A stretch of 64,000 nucleotides of DNA, taken from Miscanthus floridulus (taxonomy: Eukaryota > Streptophyta > Magnoliopsida > Poales > Poaceae). This document shows, in pieces, positions 9,292-21,126 of this stretch (position 1 is the first letter of the stretch; each line of letters starts with the position of its first letter). The stretch lies in contig NC_089581.1 in NCBI RefSeq assembly GCF_019320115.1, positions 93,370,802-93,434,801 of the forward strand. Direction: 5' to 3'. The notes beneath the pieces are model-generated. The model was not told where the DNA came from, ran no database searches, and worked only from the letters and a program-made list of their open reading frames with translations. The position numbers were made by a program, and so were the translations under genes.

Positions 9292-12200
9292 TTAAGGATA
9301 GAAACGACGTAGCTGCTCAATGTTCCAGGCGTTGGTGAAGACCTCTCCTTTGATGGTTTTCAACCGATAGGTGCCTGGGCGAAGTATTTCCGCGATGATG
9401 TAGGGCCCTTCCCAGGGCGGGGAGAGTTTGTGGCGATCCTTGTTGCTCTGCACAAGGCGGAGAATGAGGTCTCCGACGTTGAAGGCTCGACCCCGCACCC
9501 GTCGGCTGTGGTACCGCCGTAACGCTTGTTGGTACTTGGCTGAACGGAGGAGGGTGATGTCGCGGGCCTCATCCAGCTGGTCCATGGCGTCTTGGTGAGA
9601 TGCCTCGGCTCCCTATTCGTCATATGCTCTGATTCTTGGCGCTCCATAGTCGAGGTCCATTGGGAGAACGGCCTCGGAGCCGTAGATCATGAAAAAGGGT
9701 GTGTAGCCGGTGGCCCGACTAGGAGTCGTCCTTAGGCTCCAGAGCACAGCCGGGAGCTCAGCGAGCCAACGTGCGCCGAACTTGTTCAACCAGTTGAAAA
9801 TTCTAGGTTTGAGGCCTTGAAGGAGCATGCCATTTGTGCGCTCGACCTGTCCGTTCGTCCGGGGGTGCACGACGGCTGCCCAGTCGATTCGGATGTGTTG
9901 TTCATCACAGAAATGAACGAATTTCCTGCCAGTGAACTGCGTGCCGTTATCTGTGATGATGGAGTTCGGTACTCCAAAGCGATGGATGATGTCGAGAAAG
10001 AACAGCACAGCTTGCTCGGATTTGATTGTGGATATTGGCCGAGCTTCAATCCATTTTGTGAACTTGTCTATGGTGACAAGCAGGTGGGTAAAGCCTCCGG
10101 GCGCTTTTTTAAGTGGCCCAACCAGGTCAAGCCCCCAGACCGCGAAGGGCCACGTGATGGGGATCATCTAGAGAGCCTGGGTGGGGAGGTGTGTTTGTCG
10201 AGCGTAGTATTGGCACCCTTCGTAGGTGCGTACAATTTGCTTGGCATCGGCTACTGCGGTGGGCCAATAGAAACCCTGTCAGAATGCCTTCCCAACCAAG
10301 GTTCTTGGTGTGGCATGGTGTCCGCATGCCCCTCCGTGGATGTCGCTCAGTAGGAGTTTTCCCTGTTCGTCAGGGATACAAAGTTGCAGAATTCTGATGT
10401 GACTTCGTTTGTAGAGTTCGCCCTCTACAAGAACGAAGGATTTGGTGCGTCGCGTGAGCCGTCGAGCTTCTGTCTTGTCGGTTGGTAATACGTCGTGGAG
10501 GAGGTAGTCAATGTAAAGCGTTCTCCAGTCATTGGGAGGATCGGACTCCATTGCCGGGTCTTCTTCAAGCTCCATGACCTCGGGGTCGGGAGGAACAGTT
10601 GGCGGATCGGCCTTGGGGGTCGGACTAGAAGGGCCACCGTCGGCTTGTTCCGACCCCGCGTAGCATACCGAGGGTTTGTGTTGGTCACTGGCGAAGACGC
10701 CTGTTGGAACTGGCTCTCGGCTGGATGCTGCTTTTGCGAGTGTATCGGCCGCTTCGTTGAGGCGCCTGGGGATATGATTGAGTTCGAGGCTGTCGAATTT
10801 GTCCTCCAGACGTCGGACCTCTTGACAATATGCCTCCATCTTGGTATCGTGGCAGCCCGACTCTTTCATGACCTAGTTGACGACCAGCTAAGAGTCACCC
10901 CTAACGTCAAGGCGTCGGATGCCCAGCTCGATGGCGATTCGTAGGCCATTGATGAGCGCTTCGTATTCTGCAGTATTGTTTGATGAGGGAAAATGAAGCC
11001 GAACCATGTACCTCATGTGGACCCCGAGGGGGGATACAAAGACTAGTCCTGCTCCGGCGCCCTTCTTCATCAGCGATCCGTCGAAGTACATTATCCAGTA
11101 CTCTTGATCGACGGCTGCTGGTGGCATCTGGACCTCAGTCCACTCCGCGATGAAATCAGCCAGTGCCTGAGATTTGATCGCCGTTCGAGGGACATAAGAA
11201 ATGCCCTGATCCATCAGCTCGAGTGCCCACTTTGCGGTTCTTCCTGTAGCGTCATGGCTATGAACGACCTCGCCGAGGGGGAACGACGTCACTACTGTCA
11301 CGGGGTGTGACTCGAAGTAGTGGCGTAGCTTCCTCTTGGTGATGAGGACGGTGTAGAGGAGTTTCTGGATCTAGGAGTAGCGGGTTTTGGAGTCGAATAA
11401 CACCTCGCTGATGAAATATATAGGGCGCTGCACCTTGAAGGTGTGCCCCTCTTCTTCTCGCTCTACTATTAAGGCGGAGCTAACCACTTGGGTGGTGGCC
11501 GATATATATAGTAGGAGAGATTCTCCATCGCATGGAGGAACTAGGACCGGCGGCTTAGTTAAAAATCGTTTAACCATGTCAAGTGCTTCCTGAGCCTCGG
11601 CTGTCCACTCGAAGCGGTCAGCTTTCTTCAGGAGTCGATAAAGGGGGAGTCCTCGTTCGCCGAGGCGTGAAATGAATCGACTGAGAGCGGCAAGGCACCC
11701 GGTGATCCGCTGAACCCCCTTTATGTTTTGGATCGGGCCCATCCTCGTGATGGCTGATATCTTCTCTGGGTTGGCTTCAATGCCACGCTCGAAGACGATA
11801 AAGCCGAGCAGCATGCCCCTCGGGACCTCGAAAACACATTTTTCGGGATTGAGCTTGATGCCGTTCACCCGGAGTTTTGCAAAGGTACGTTCATGGTCAG
11901 CGACAAGGTGGTCAGCCCGCTTAGATTTGACTACGATGTCGTCGACATAGGCCTCAACGGTTCACCCGATGAGATCTCCGAAGCAACTAAGCATACAGCG
12001 CTGGTACGTTGCCCCAGCGTTTTTCAAACCAAATGGCATCGAAACGTAGCAAAATGATCCGAAGGGCGTGATAAAAGATGTCACGAGCTGGTCGGACTCT
12101 TTCATCGCGATATGATGGTAGCCTGAGTATGCGTCCAGGAAACAGAGGGTTTCGCACCCCGAGGTGGAATCGACTATTTGGTCTATTCGTGGTAAAGGAA

Positions 12201-13701
12201 ATGGATCCTTTGGACACGCTTTGTTGAGGCCAGTATAATCAACACACATTCTCCATTTCCCGCTCTTTTTCCGAACAAGAACAGGATTTGCTAACCACTC
12301 TGGGTGGTATACTTCCTTAATGAATCCTGCGGCCAGTAGCTTGGCTATTTCCTCGCCGATGGCCCTGCGTTTCTCCTCGATGAAGCGGTGCAGGCGTTGT
12401 TTCACCGGTTTGGAGCCCGGGAGGATTTGGAGAGTATGCTCGGCGACCTTCCTCGGGATGCCTGGCATATCCGAGGGTTTCCACGCAAAGATGTCCTTGT
12501 TGGCGCGGAGGAAGTCGATGAGCGCGCTTTCCTATGCGGAGGAGAGCGCGGTCCCGATTCGGACTTTTTTGCCCTCGGAGCTACTGGGATCCAAGAGCAC
12601 GTCCCTGGAGCCCTCTGTTGATTCGAATGATCTGGACGACCTCTTTGCGTCGGGTGTCCCTTCAATGACCTCCTCCCTGAGGGTGGCGAGCTCTTCGGAT
12701 GCGATGACCGTGGATGCGTGTCTGCAGCATTCGACCTCGCACTCGTAAGCGCGCTGGAAGGAGGTGCCGATGGTGATGATCCCACGGGGGCCCGGCATCT
12801 TCAGCTTCAGGTATGTGTAATTAGGTACGGCCATGAACTTCGCGTAACATGGTCGCCCCAGAATGGCGTGGAAAGTCCCCAGGAATCCCACTACATCGAA
12901 GGTGAGGGTCTCAGTCCGGTAATTGGATCGATCCCCAAAAGTGACGGGCAGGTCAATCTACCCTAGTGGCACGGCTTGCCTTCCTGGCACGACGCCATGG
13001 AAAGGTGCTCGGACGGGGCAGAGGCGTGTTCGGTCGACACCCATCTCGTCGAGCGTCTTGGCATACATGATGTTGAGGCCGCTGCCCCCATCCATCAGTA
13101 CCTTGGTGAGTCGCTTTGGACCGACGATTGGGTCGACGACAAGCGGATACCTTCTCGGGTGTGGGATGGCATCCGAATGGTCGGTCCGGTCGAAGGTTAT
13201 GGTGGATTCCGACCACCAGAGATATGCTGGCATAGCCGGTCCAGCGGTATAGACCTCTCGACGTGCGACCTTCTGGCGGCGCCTGGAGTCGTAGGCCGTT
13301 GATCCTCCGAAGATCATGAGGGCACCGGTCGGTGTTGGGAAGGTGTCGTCCTTCTCCTCCGTGTCGTTAGTGGTGGCAATAGGCTCCTTCCCCTGCTCCT
13401 CCTTGTTCAGACCCCCGGCCAAGTATTTGCGCATAAGGCCACATTCCTTGTATAGGTGCTTGGCCGGGAAGGCGTGGTTTGGGCATGGCCCCTCGAGCAT
13501 TTTTCTCAAAGTGGTTCGGAGTGCCCTCCGCGGGCTTCCGGCCACCTTTGCGGTTGGCAGCGGCCACGAGTGAGTTGTCGCGCCATTGCTTCTTATTTTT
13601 CCCTTTGGCGGGACGGTTGGAGGCGCCTTTGCTAGCGTCCTTGTCCCGCCTTGTCTTTCCGTCAGAGCGATCAAAGATGGCTCCGACCGCCTCCTCTCCA
13701 A
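9292..13701 (-). pseudogene. pol: RT-A pol: protease, reverse transcriptase, RNase H, integrase (decayed)
   Basis: Order on the minus strand: aspartic protease with VLMDGGSGLNIMY near 13090; RT from about 12480 with VDYTGLNKACPKD and the YVDD catalytic box near 11930; RNase H with MYFDGS near 11090, NNTAEYEAL and VRGDS; integrase with a His/Cys zinc site, WGLDLVGP near 10137, ITDNGTQFTG near 9955 and NGQVERTNG near 9845. The C-terminal tail ends TAA at 9292. The domain order RT-RH-IN is that of Ty3/gypsy. The frame is continuous except for premature stops: TAG at 9613, 10168, 10873, 10888, 11371, 12532 and 12958, and TGA at 10279 and 11962. There is no TAA. The order is otherwise intact, so this was once autonomous. 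Confidence 0.93.
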
Positions 13702-15409
13702 AGGCGTGACTGGTGGCGATGTCCAGAAGTTCCTTGGTAGTTCGCGGGCCCCTGCGTCCCAGCTTGTGGACCAGGGATTCGCAGGTCGTTCCGGACAAAA
13801 AGGCTCCTATCACGTCGGCGTCGGCGACGTTCGGGAGCTCGTTGCACTATCAGGAGAAGCGCCGGATGTACCCGCAGAGGGTTTCATCGGCCTTCTGACG
13901 GCAGTTCTTGAGGTCCCATGGGTTTCCAGGGCGTTTGTACGTGCCCTGGAAATTACCCACGAAGATCTCAGTCAGATCCGCCCAACTCTGAATAGCATCG
14001 GACGGTAGGTGCTCCAGCCATGCTCGTGCCGAGTCGGCCAAGAACAGCGGGAGATTGCGAATAATGAAGTTATCATCACTCGCACCACCGGCCTAACATG
14101 CAAGCCGATAGTCTTCGAGCCAAAGCCCGGGATTTGTCTCGCCAGAATATTTGGGAATGTTCGTAGGCGGTCGATACCTTAGAGGGAACGCAGCGTTGAG
14201 GATGTGCCGACCAAAGGCCTGAGGGCCTGGCAGGACGGGGCTAGGGCTTCGGTCCTCATTGCTGTCGTAGCGCCCGCCACGTCGGGGATGATAGCTGCGA
14301 CGCGCTGCTTCTCCCTCGTCGCCGTGGGCACGCCTCCGGGCGTCGATGATGTTGCGTACGTCGCGGCCACGGCCGAGGCGCTGATGTACAGGGACGACGG
14401 AGGGCTGCCTGCCGGCTGGCGGTGTTTGGTGTACGGATGCGTCCTTGGTGGGACGCACTGAGGGTGCGCGCTGGTTGGTGTCGGGTTCGCGTCGTCGAGA
14501 CAACGAACTTTCCGCCTGCTGCGTGGCTGCACGCTCGAGCAACGTGCGAATCTCCCGATAAGCGCGTCGATCCTCGGACGTCGTGGCCTCCGGGAGGCCA
14601 TGCAGCAAGGCGGTTGCTGCGGCGATGTTCTGGCTGGCTCGAGTGAAATGAGGAAGGGCCCCATCGTCGGTGAGGATCCTTTGATGTACGGTGCGGGCTG
14701 TGGCGCGCGCGCGCCCCCCGTCTTTGCGGCGTTCAATCTCGCGATTGATGTCCGCGTATTCCTGTGCGAGCCCTTGCCCGGCCTCATTGATCTCTTGCTA
14801 ACGAGCCCTTAGCTGCTCCATCCTCAGGTGAGATGGGGCTGTCCCATCCTCCCCGGATCTGCCGTCAGGATTGTTTGTAGGGGTGGCCTCTTCCCTGGAG
14901 GCACTTTCAACGTGACCCTCGGGGGTCTGCGTCATGTAGCATTCCTAGGAAGGGTGGTGGCTCCCCCTACTGGAATCTGAGCTGGAGAGCGATACAGGCT
15001 CCTCGTTGAGGAGCTCGTAGAGGGTCTCTGTATCCCGCTCAATCGCCCCCATGAACTCGATGTCCGTGGGTGGTTGAACCACACGCAGCGCCAGAAGGCG
15101 GCCAGCGGTCGCCGCAACGTTGCAGAGACCGAACGGAAACGCTGTCGGGGCACTCCATCCGGACCCCTCTGAACACATGGTGGTGTTGTGAGAGGTCTCC
15201 TTGGGTGACGAGATTCCCCGGGAGTTGCCCGGTGGGCCCTTAAGCCTGAGACGGCTGAAGTTGATCGAAGGGGGGGATGGGGCGGCTGAGTGAGTCAGCG
15301 CCAGCTCTCCTCCTAGTGTGATGATGAAATCCAGGTCGCCGAAATGCACGTGTGCGCCCGGGGCCCAGGTGATTGCGTGGGTGGCCATCCGAGACCTGAT
15401 TTGGAACAC
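13500..15409 (-). pseudogene. gag: RT-A gag (decayed)
   Basis: Begins at the first ATG after the primer-binding site (15409, MFQIRSRM). The N-terminal half is acidic then Arg-rich. The capsid-like core, with LADSARAWLEHLP and LCGYIRRFS, lies at about 14110-13850, and the C-terminus is Lys-rich. A one-base expansion of an A run near 13500 shifts it out of the pol frame. Just past it comes a Cys/His stretch (CPNHAFPAKHLYKEC) used by Tat-type gags. Premature stops: TAG at 14945, 14798, 14093 and 13847, and TGA at 13850. Gag and pol were probably one long frame. Confidence 0.85.
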
Positions 15410-15415
15410 GCAGAG

Positions 15416-15434
15416 CCCCTACCTGGCACGCCAA
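15416..15434 (-). promoter_or_regulatory. Primer-binding site of RT-A
   Basis: Immediately inside the 5' LTR, the minus strand reads TTGGCGTGCCAGGTAGGGG, close to RT-B's TTGGCGCGCTAGGTATGGG. Position and TGG start are as expected for a tRNA-primed element. I do not assign the tRNA. Confidence 0.75.
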
Positions 15435-15749
15435 CTGTCGGTGTTTCGTACAAGCACCGGCAAGTAAATTTATAGTAATGCGCGTTAGGCTCGGATGGTG
15501 CGCTAAAGGACACAGAATTTATACTGGTTTGGGTGGAACGTCCCTACGTCCAGTTTGTTGCTGCTTGTGTTATTAGCACCGTAAACAATCTGTAGTAAGG
15601 GATACAAACTGCCGAGAGAGGGACTGGTCCCAAGTCTCTGATCGAAGGATTGAAAGGTGGTCAAGAGCTTCGTAGCTGCTTGAATGTGTGTGAATGTGTT
15701 CTATTGTTCGGTCCTATTGTCCTCCGTCCCTTTGATGGAGGATGTGCTT

Positions 15750-15761
15750 CCCCTTTTATAG
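15750..15761 (-). promoter_or_regulatory. LTR TATA box of RT-A
   Basis: The minus strand reads CTATAAAAGGGG, about 320 bases before the LTR/primer-site junction. The same box is in the other LTR at 1045-1056. Confidence 0.65.
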
Positions 15762-16459
15762 ATGAAGGGGCTGGCTTTACAAGGGTGAGGGCTCTAGGAT
15801 GCGTACTCTACTTAACCTTGTGGCTCATGTCTACCTGGTCAGGTCCCCCATTCTGATGAGTGCGAAGGAAGATAAGTGCTTACGATGTTGTCAATATCTC
15901 TGTAGGATGTCAGATCAGTCACAGCATGTTGCCCCCAGGGTATGGGCTGTAGTACAGTGGTTTTGACTTAGGGGCCTCCCCCCAGCCTTGCTCCACACGC
16001 CTTCTGGTTCCCATGATTCCTGTTGGGAGAATTCGGGGTCGGGGTCCGGTGTAGCGCCGTGGCCAAGGCTCTCTGACTTGGAGGACCTGAGGGGTCGAGA
16101 AGAGGGCCCCCCCGCTCCCTCAGGTCCACAGTGCGGTGACGGAGTATCCGTCGTTCGTGGAGATAGCAAATCCGTTCTTGGAGTGTAGCGATTGTCGTAT
16201 ATCTTCGTTGGGTTCCGTGTCCCAGAGCTGAAGGCGGCGCCTACAACTCTACAGAGTGAGGTGCACACACCTGTAATACCTTTTGGGCTCTGCGGCGCCC
16301 GGAAGGGTCTAAAGCATCAGTCTTGTCGTTCCCTGGCAGTTCTTTTCCTGTCAGGGCGCAGGGTATGGTTGTTGGAGCCATGGTTGACCCGAACGTCTTG
16401 TCTCATCCTGTACCCATCGTTATGAGGGATAGATATCGATCAGGGTGAGGCTCGTTCTA

Positions 16460-16765
16460 GGCCATCGGGTGAGACGGAGGCCAATCCCTATCTCTTGGGC
16501 GAGACTAACCCTATCCCTCCGGGATCGGGCGAGGCGGAATCAATCCCTTAGCCTTCGGGCGAGACCGAGCCTGCCCTATAGGCGTCGGGCGAGACGGAGA
16601 TTAGCCTTGAGCCTTTGGGGCGAGGCAGGGTTATCCCACAAAGGCGTCGGGTGAGGCTGACCCCACCCCTCCGGGATCGGGCGAGACGGAACTCATCCCT
16701 CAGCCCTCGGGCGGGACCGAGCCCGTCCTCAAGGCGTCGAGCGAGGCGGAACCGAACTCCTGTCA
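16460..16765. repeat. U3 minisatellite, second copy (RT-A 5' LTR)
   Basis: Same array of about ten TCGGGCGAG-anchored units as at 1755-2060, with a few transitions only. Confidence 0.8.
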
Positions 16766-16869
16766 TTCGAACAAGGGATGACATGGCGCCCTTATGCGTC
16801 TAGAAGTTTTTTACATTTGGTGGTTATTGGTTCCATCCCCTGGGGTACCCTGGTATTAGGTCCCCGACA

Positions 16870-18331
16870 AGTACAAATTACTAGGAAATCCTCAGTGGTA
16901 GTCAAGGTAGACACATGCAGTATAATTTAAATGATTAAAGGTGTATAGGACAACAAGGAAGATCCCACGCTATACTTGCCTTAAACTCAGATTAGATCTT
17001 CTTCTAGTCCAAATCTTCTAAGAACTGCTTCTGGACTCACCACATATAGCTCACCGACTGGACTTGATCATAGAACACCACATAAGCATCCAAATAGACA
17101 TGCATAACATACATACATAGCCATATTAGAACAATACACCAACTAGTGGAAAAAGGATTTGAAACAAATCTACGTATTGCTATGAACACACAGACGCAGG
17201 AAGCACGTTAATCGGAGCTATGGTTGAAAAGATACATCTATCAGAAGATTTTGCTTATAAAATAGAAAACCATAAGCTTTATTTATTTTATTATATAAAC
17301 ACATGTATATGATATTTTAGGGAAAATACTTAAGTTGAATTAAGTCAAACTTATATTTGGTTTTAAAAATCGAAGTGGAATTTATTACATTTTATTTATA
17401 AATCTAGTGACATAATTATTATTTAAGTTGGGATTTAAACCATGAAATTACAGAGATTTTGACATAGAAAACATTGATCCTAATGTGTAGGTCACGTCAT
17501 TATGAATCCAACGCAACTTGAACGGACTATTTTGGTGTTAAAATGAATAAGTCATGATTTAAACAAGTTTTCCTTTAGTTAAATAATAGATTAAATCTAC
17601 CCATTAATTTTAAATATTTAAAACATGCCTAACAGTAGTACAAACATGTAGAAAATGTAAATATGGTCCTAACGCAATTCGAACGGGTCAAATCGGAGTT
17701 AAAATGATAAAGTTGTGGCCTAAACAAGTTTGATGGCATTTCTGTAATTAGATGAACTCAAATTTGAATTTAAACTAATTAATTCTTACTTTTAAATGCT
17801 AAATGGACTGTGGGTACTAATACTCAAAGTTATAGGGGCTAAAACAGAAGAAAACTGGACCAAAAAGAATTTATTTTGAGCTAGCATGGAGCGTGGATGG
17901 ATTTATGGAAACTGTAGGGACCTAAGCGCAAAAGGCGCATAGCTGCCTGCGGGTTGACTGTGGCTGCTGACTGGGTAGCCACGTGGCCGCACATGATGGC
18001 ATGGTGCACCACGTGTGCATGGGTGCGTGCTGATGCAGCGTCGTGGACTGAGTCCACAGCCCACGGTGGACCGGTTACACACTGAAAGGGTAAGATCTAA
18101 TCGTGGTTGTCCGTGTGAATCCAACGGTGCGAAGTGAAAGGGAGGTTCCCCCACCATGGCTATGTGCCTCCGGTGAGACCTTCATGGCCGACGGCGAGGC
18201 AAGCACAGTGGCGAACACCGGTACAGTGATTTCGGCCATCCCAATCGAAACCAAATACACGAAAATGGACTATAGGCGCTCATGAACTCGCTAGGGTACC
18301 AAAACAGGGACGAAGAGCATGTCAAGGTGAC
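16870..18331 (-). repeat. RT-C left LTR, fragment 2 of 3
   Basis: This resumes the LTR directly after RT-A's second AGTAC and aligns with about 37271-38738. It ends in GTGAC, the target duplication of RT-B. AT-rich, no gene. Short open frames near 17900-18285 are not conserved as protein between the two LTR copies. Confidence 0.9.
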
Positions 18332-18804
18332 TGTGGGGAGTACAACCTCAGATACCCATGGCAGACCACATGGGTAGCACCCTCAGGGGTGGCCCAACCC
18401 ACAAGACGAAGCCTTGTGGGGCACAATCCTGGTCGGCGCCTTCCGCAAGACATCTGGAAGATATCCTGAACATACTACGAGATCTGTTAGGATATGTATG
18501 ATCCCAAGATTCCTGTAACCAGTTATTACTTTCCGATTATCTCTTAGATCTAACCGACTTGTAACCCTACTCCCCAAACTATATAAGGTGGGTAGGAACC
18601 CTCTCCAAACACACGCAATATCATACGATAGCTAATACAAACCAACAGACCATAGGAGTAGGGTATTACGTCATACTGATGGCCTAAACCTGTCTAACTC
18701 ATGTGTCTCTATTGCCTTCTTATTCTTGATCTCACGCTCCCCTGCCGATCAATCTACCTTCGTGGGATACCCCTTGGAGGACCACCGACGATATTCTATT
18801 AACA
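18332..18804 (+). repeat. RT-B 5' LTR
   Basis: Starts TGTGGGGAGTACAACC and ends TTCTATTAACA; the partner ends TTCTGTCGACA. A TATA box, ACTATATAAGG, lies at 18578-18588. Confidence 0.92.
18578..18588 (+). promoter_or_regulatory. LTR TATA box of RT-B
   Basis: ACTATATAAGG is conserved in both LTRs (also near 30716) although the surrounding sequence has drifted. Confidence 0.6.
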
Positions 18805-18805
18805 G

Positions 18806-18824
18806 TTGGCGCGCTAGGTATGGG
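18806..18824 (+). promoter_or_regulatory. Primer-binding site of RT-B
   Basis: TTGGCGCGCTAGGTATGGG follows the 5' LTR after one base and resembles RT-A's site. Confidence 0.7.
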
Positions 18825-19429
18825 ACGGCATGTTGTTTCCTTGTCGAACAAGATGGCTTTTTCCACAGGCTCTTTGTCCCTCCCGTAGCCCGACCAGATC
18901 TTCACGGTCGGATCAATCTCATGGACCATCAATGTTGACGGAGTCAGAGAGCTCCTTGAGCCAATGTAGATCGATTCTGCTCCGATCATCCCTGCACCTA
19001 CGACTGCAGATCCAATCTCAAAACCTCTTCCGAGGCCTCCTTCATCACCAACCCACTTCATCATTAGCAGAGGAGGCAAATCAACAACGACGATCTGATC
19101 GAATCCATCGATTGGGTTGGTCTGAAGCTCATCGATTATCTCTCCATCGCCGAATCGGCTCTAGATACTTTGGTTCAGCGCTGACCACCCCCCGATCCAA
19201 ATCTATCGAAGGTTGCCTGGAAAACTCTAGGAGTTGCGGCTCTGCCCTTCGGGCTCACCAACGTCGCTTCCACTTGCCAAGACGCACTGAGGGGCAAATT
19301 CACCAACCAAATCACCGTCCAGCCTCCGCCAGCCGTCAACATGCTACACTTAGGCTAGTGCCCTAGAGTGCCTCTCCAGACCATCCCGGAGGAAAATCTG
19401 GGCTCCGAGTCTTAGGGCTCTATGGAGAC
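18825..19429 (+). other. RT-B leader
   Basis: Untranslated leader between primer-binding site and gag. Only short unrecognised frames are seen. Confidence 0.5.
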
Positions 19430-21126
19430 CCTCGCCGAAACCTTCTCTGAGCAACTCCTCCCACCCTTCCGGGGTGGTGTGATCTTCAACGTCTGTGTCA
19501 ATAGCCCTCCTTGGAATGGCAAAACTGATGAGGAGTGCATTGCTCGGGAGAACTAGAACGTCAACCATGCGCAGCACCAAGAAAACAAGGCAGCCATTGC
19601 GAGGGCCGAGGCTGCTTAGAATAATCAGCTCGATTCATAGGGAAGACCGCTCCTGCTCCACTGTGACCTCGATGAAGAATTTCTCCATGTTGATGGCCAC
19701 GACGTCTTCAAGACTCCAAGCACCAATCTGGCAGTGGCCACCAATGAGCTCACTCGCCTCCCACAGACGCCTGAGCTCACCAAGGTTGCCACCATGCTTA
19801 AAGCGGCACACTCTCAGGTTAATGAGATTCATGAGGATCAGAGACCTTCATGCTCTACGAGCATGATTCGCCGATCAGCTACGCTGAGATCTAATCATTG
19901 CCCTAGCCAAAGTCATTTCACCGACCAATTGCTACCTCTCTAGGGGGGAGCCGGGGGCCACCGCGCCAAACACCATTGCCAACACGACCAAGAGGACGAA
20001 TAGGATGCTTGAGTGCACCTCAGCAACCTTTGAGATGTGCGATGGTGTATCGAGCAACGTCACTTCGGTCGCCATGAAGATGAAGTGCGTCACCGCCAGG
20101 AGTATGAGCAGGAGTATGGCAACCCGGACTCAGCCCTTGAGCCTATCGCTGATGGCAACACTGCAGATGGTGGTGTTGACAACCCTGAGGGTCCTCTAGC
20201 TTTCACAAGGGCGCTCCAAACACTTCAGTGGCCCCGTGGTTTTAAGATCACTAGGGTCGAGCCCTATGAAGGAAGGATGGACCTGACACAGTGGCTGCAG
20301 GCTTACGCCACTACTGTCCATGCCACTAGAGGAGACACCAGTGTCATGGCAAATTATCTCCCCATCATGCTCACACCACCTGCCATGAGCTGGTTTACCA
20401 GCCTTGCGCCGAACTCCCTGGGAAGAGCTAAAGAAAGTCTTCACCGACAACTATATGGCCATGTATACTCAACCTAGCACCAAGCATGATCTCAACCACA
20501 TCAACCAGAAGCCGTCTGAGCTCCTCCATAGCTACATTTGATGTTTCTTCGAGATGAGGAATTCTATTCCCAACATCACAGAAGCTGAGGTCATCACCGC
20601 CATCATCCGAGGACTCCACCATCGCGAGCTTCGCTCCAAATTCAACCGCAAGCCACCCACCGACATCAACGAGATGATCACTATGGCCAACCAGTACGTC
20701 AACACCGAGGAAGCCAAGGTGCACTTCAACAAGGATGTGGGCACTCATCGCCCATCTCATTGCTACGACGATTGCCCCGATGACCGACACCACAACGACC
20801 GTCGCCCCAATGACCGTAGCTACCATCATGACAGCGGCCATGATCAGACAGAAGGACCCAGGCCTTGCCAAAATTGCCGCTACCAGCTAGACGACATCGT
20901 CACCACCGTCAGTCAACCTCGCGCCAAGTGCAACTATGATGAATAGTACAAAAAAATCCTCGGCGACCCATGCCCTCTTCACAAGAACGCCAAACACAAG
21001 ATGAAGAACTGCCTCGGTTTGGCTTAGGAGTTCTAGGACAAGAAGCTAGATGACGATGCCAATGATGGTGCTAGAGGTCGCCGACCACCCGAGGGCAACA
21101 ACAATGCCTTCTAGGACCATGACAAG
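19430..21126 (+). pseudogene. gag: RT-B gag (decayed)
   Basis: Gag-like sequence begins near 19440 (frames reading NVCVNSPPWNGKTDEE) and changes frame several times. The most conserved block, at 20210-20420, has WPRGFKITRVEPYEGRMD and NYLPIMLTPPAMSWF. It continues after a frameshift near 20420 into a helical segment ending before HRRELRSKF-like sequence at 20620. Downstream is a His/Asp/Arg-rich tail and a CPLHKNAKHKMKNC Cys/His site near 20970. There are stops at 20539 and 20944 and others near 21026-21113. The start codon is not certain. Confidence 0.75.

Larger units (their letters stand above)
731..16869 (-). mobile_element. RT-A: Ty3/gypsy (Tat-lineage type) retrotransposon with antisense accessory gene
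   Basis: Two 1434-base LTRs beginning TGTCGG (plus strand) flank a 13.3-kb interior. The right copy ends CCGACA, the left copy CCGATA. The 5-base target duplication AGTAC is at 726-730 and 16870-16874. The right LTR of RT-C at 37260-37285 carries the same sequence with one AGTAC, an internal empty site. Gag-pol reads on the minus strand, so the 5' LTR is the right one. An accessory gene on the plus strand (2905-6235) opposes gag-pol. The two LTRs differ by about 39 transitions and no gaps (about 2.7%) by my count, making this the youngest large element here. Confidence 0.95.
15436..16869 (-). repeat. RT-A 5' LTR
   Basis: This copy is flanked by AGTAC on the right and the primer-binding site on the left. 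It carries the U3 minisatellite and a TATA box, so it would drive gag-pol leftward. Confidence 0.95.
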
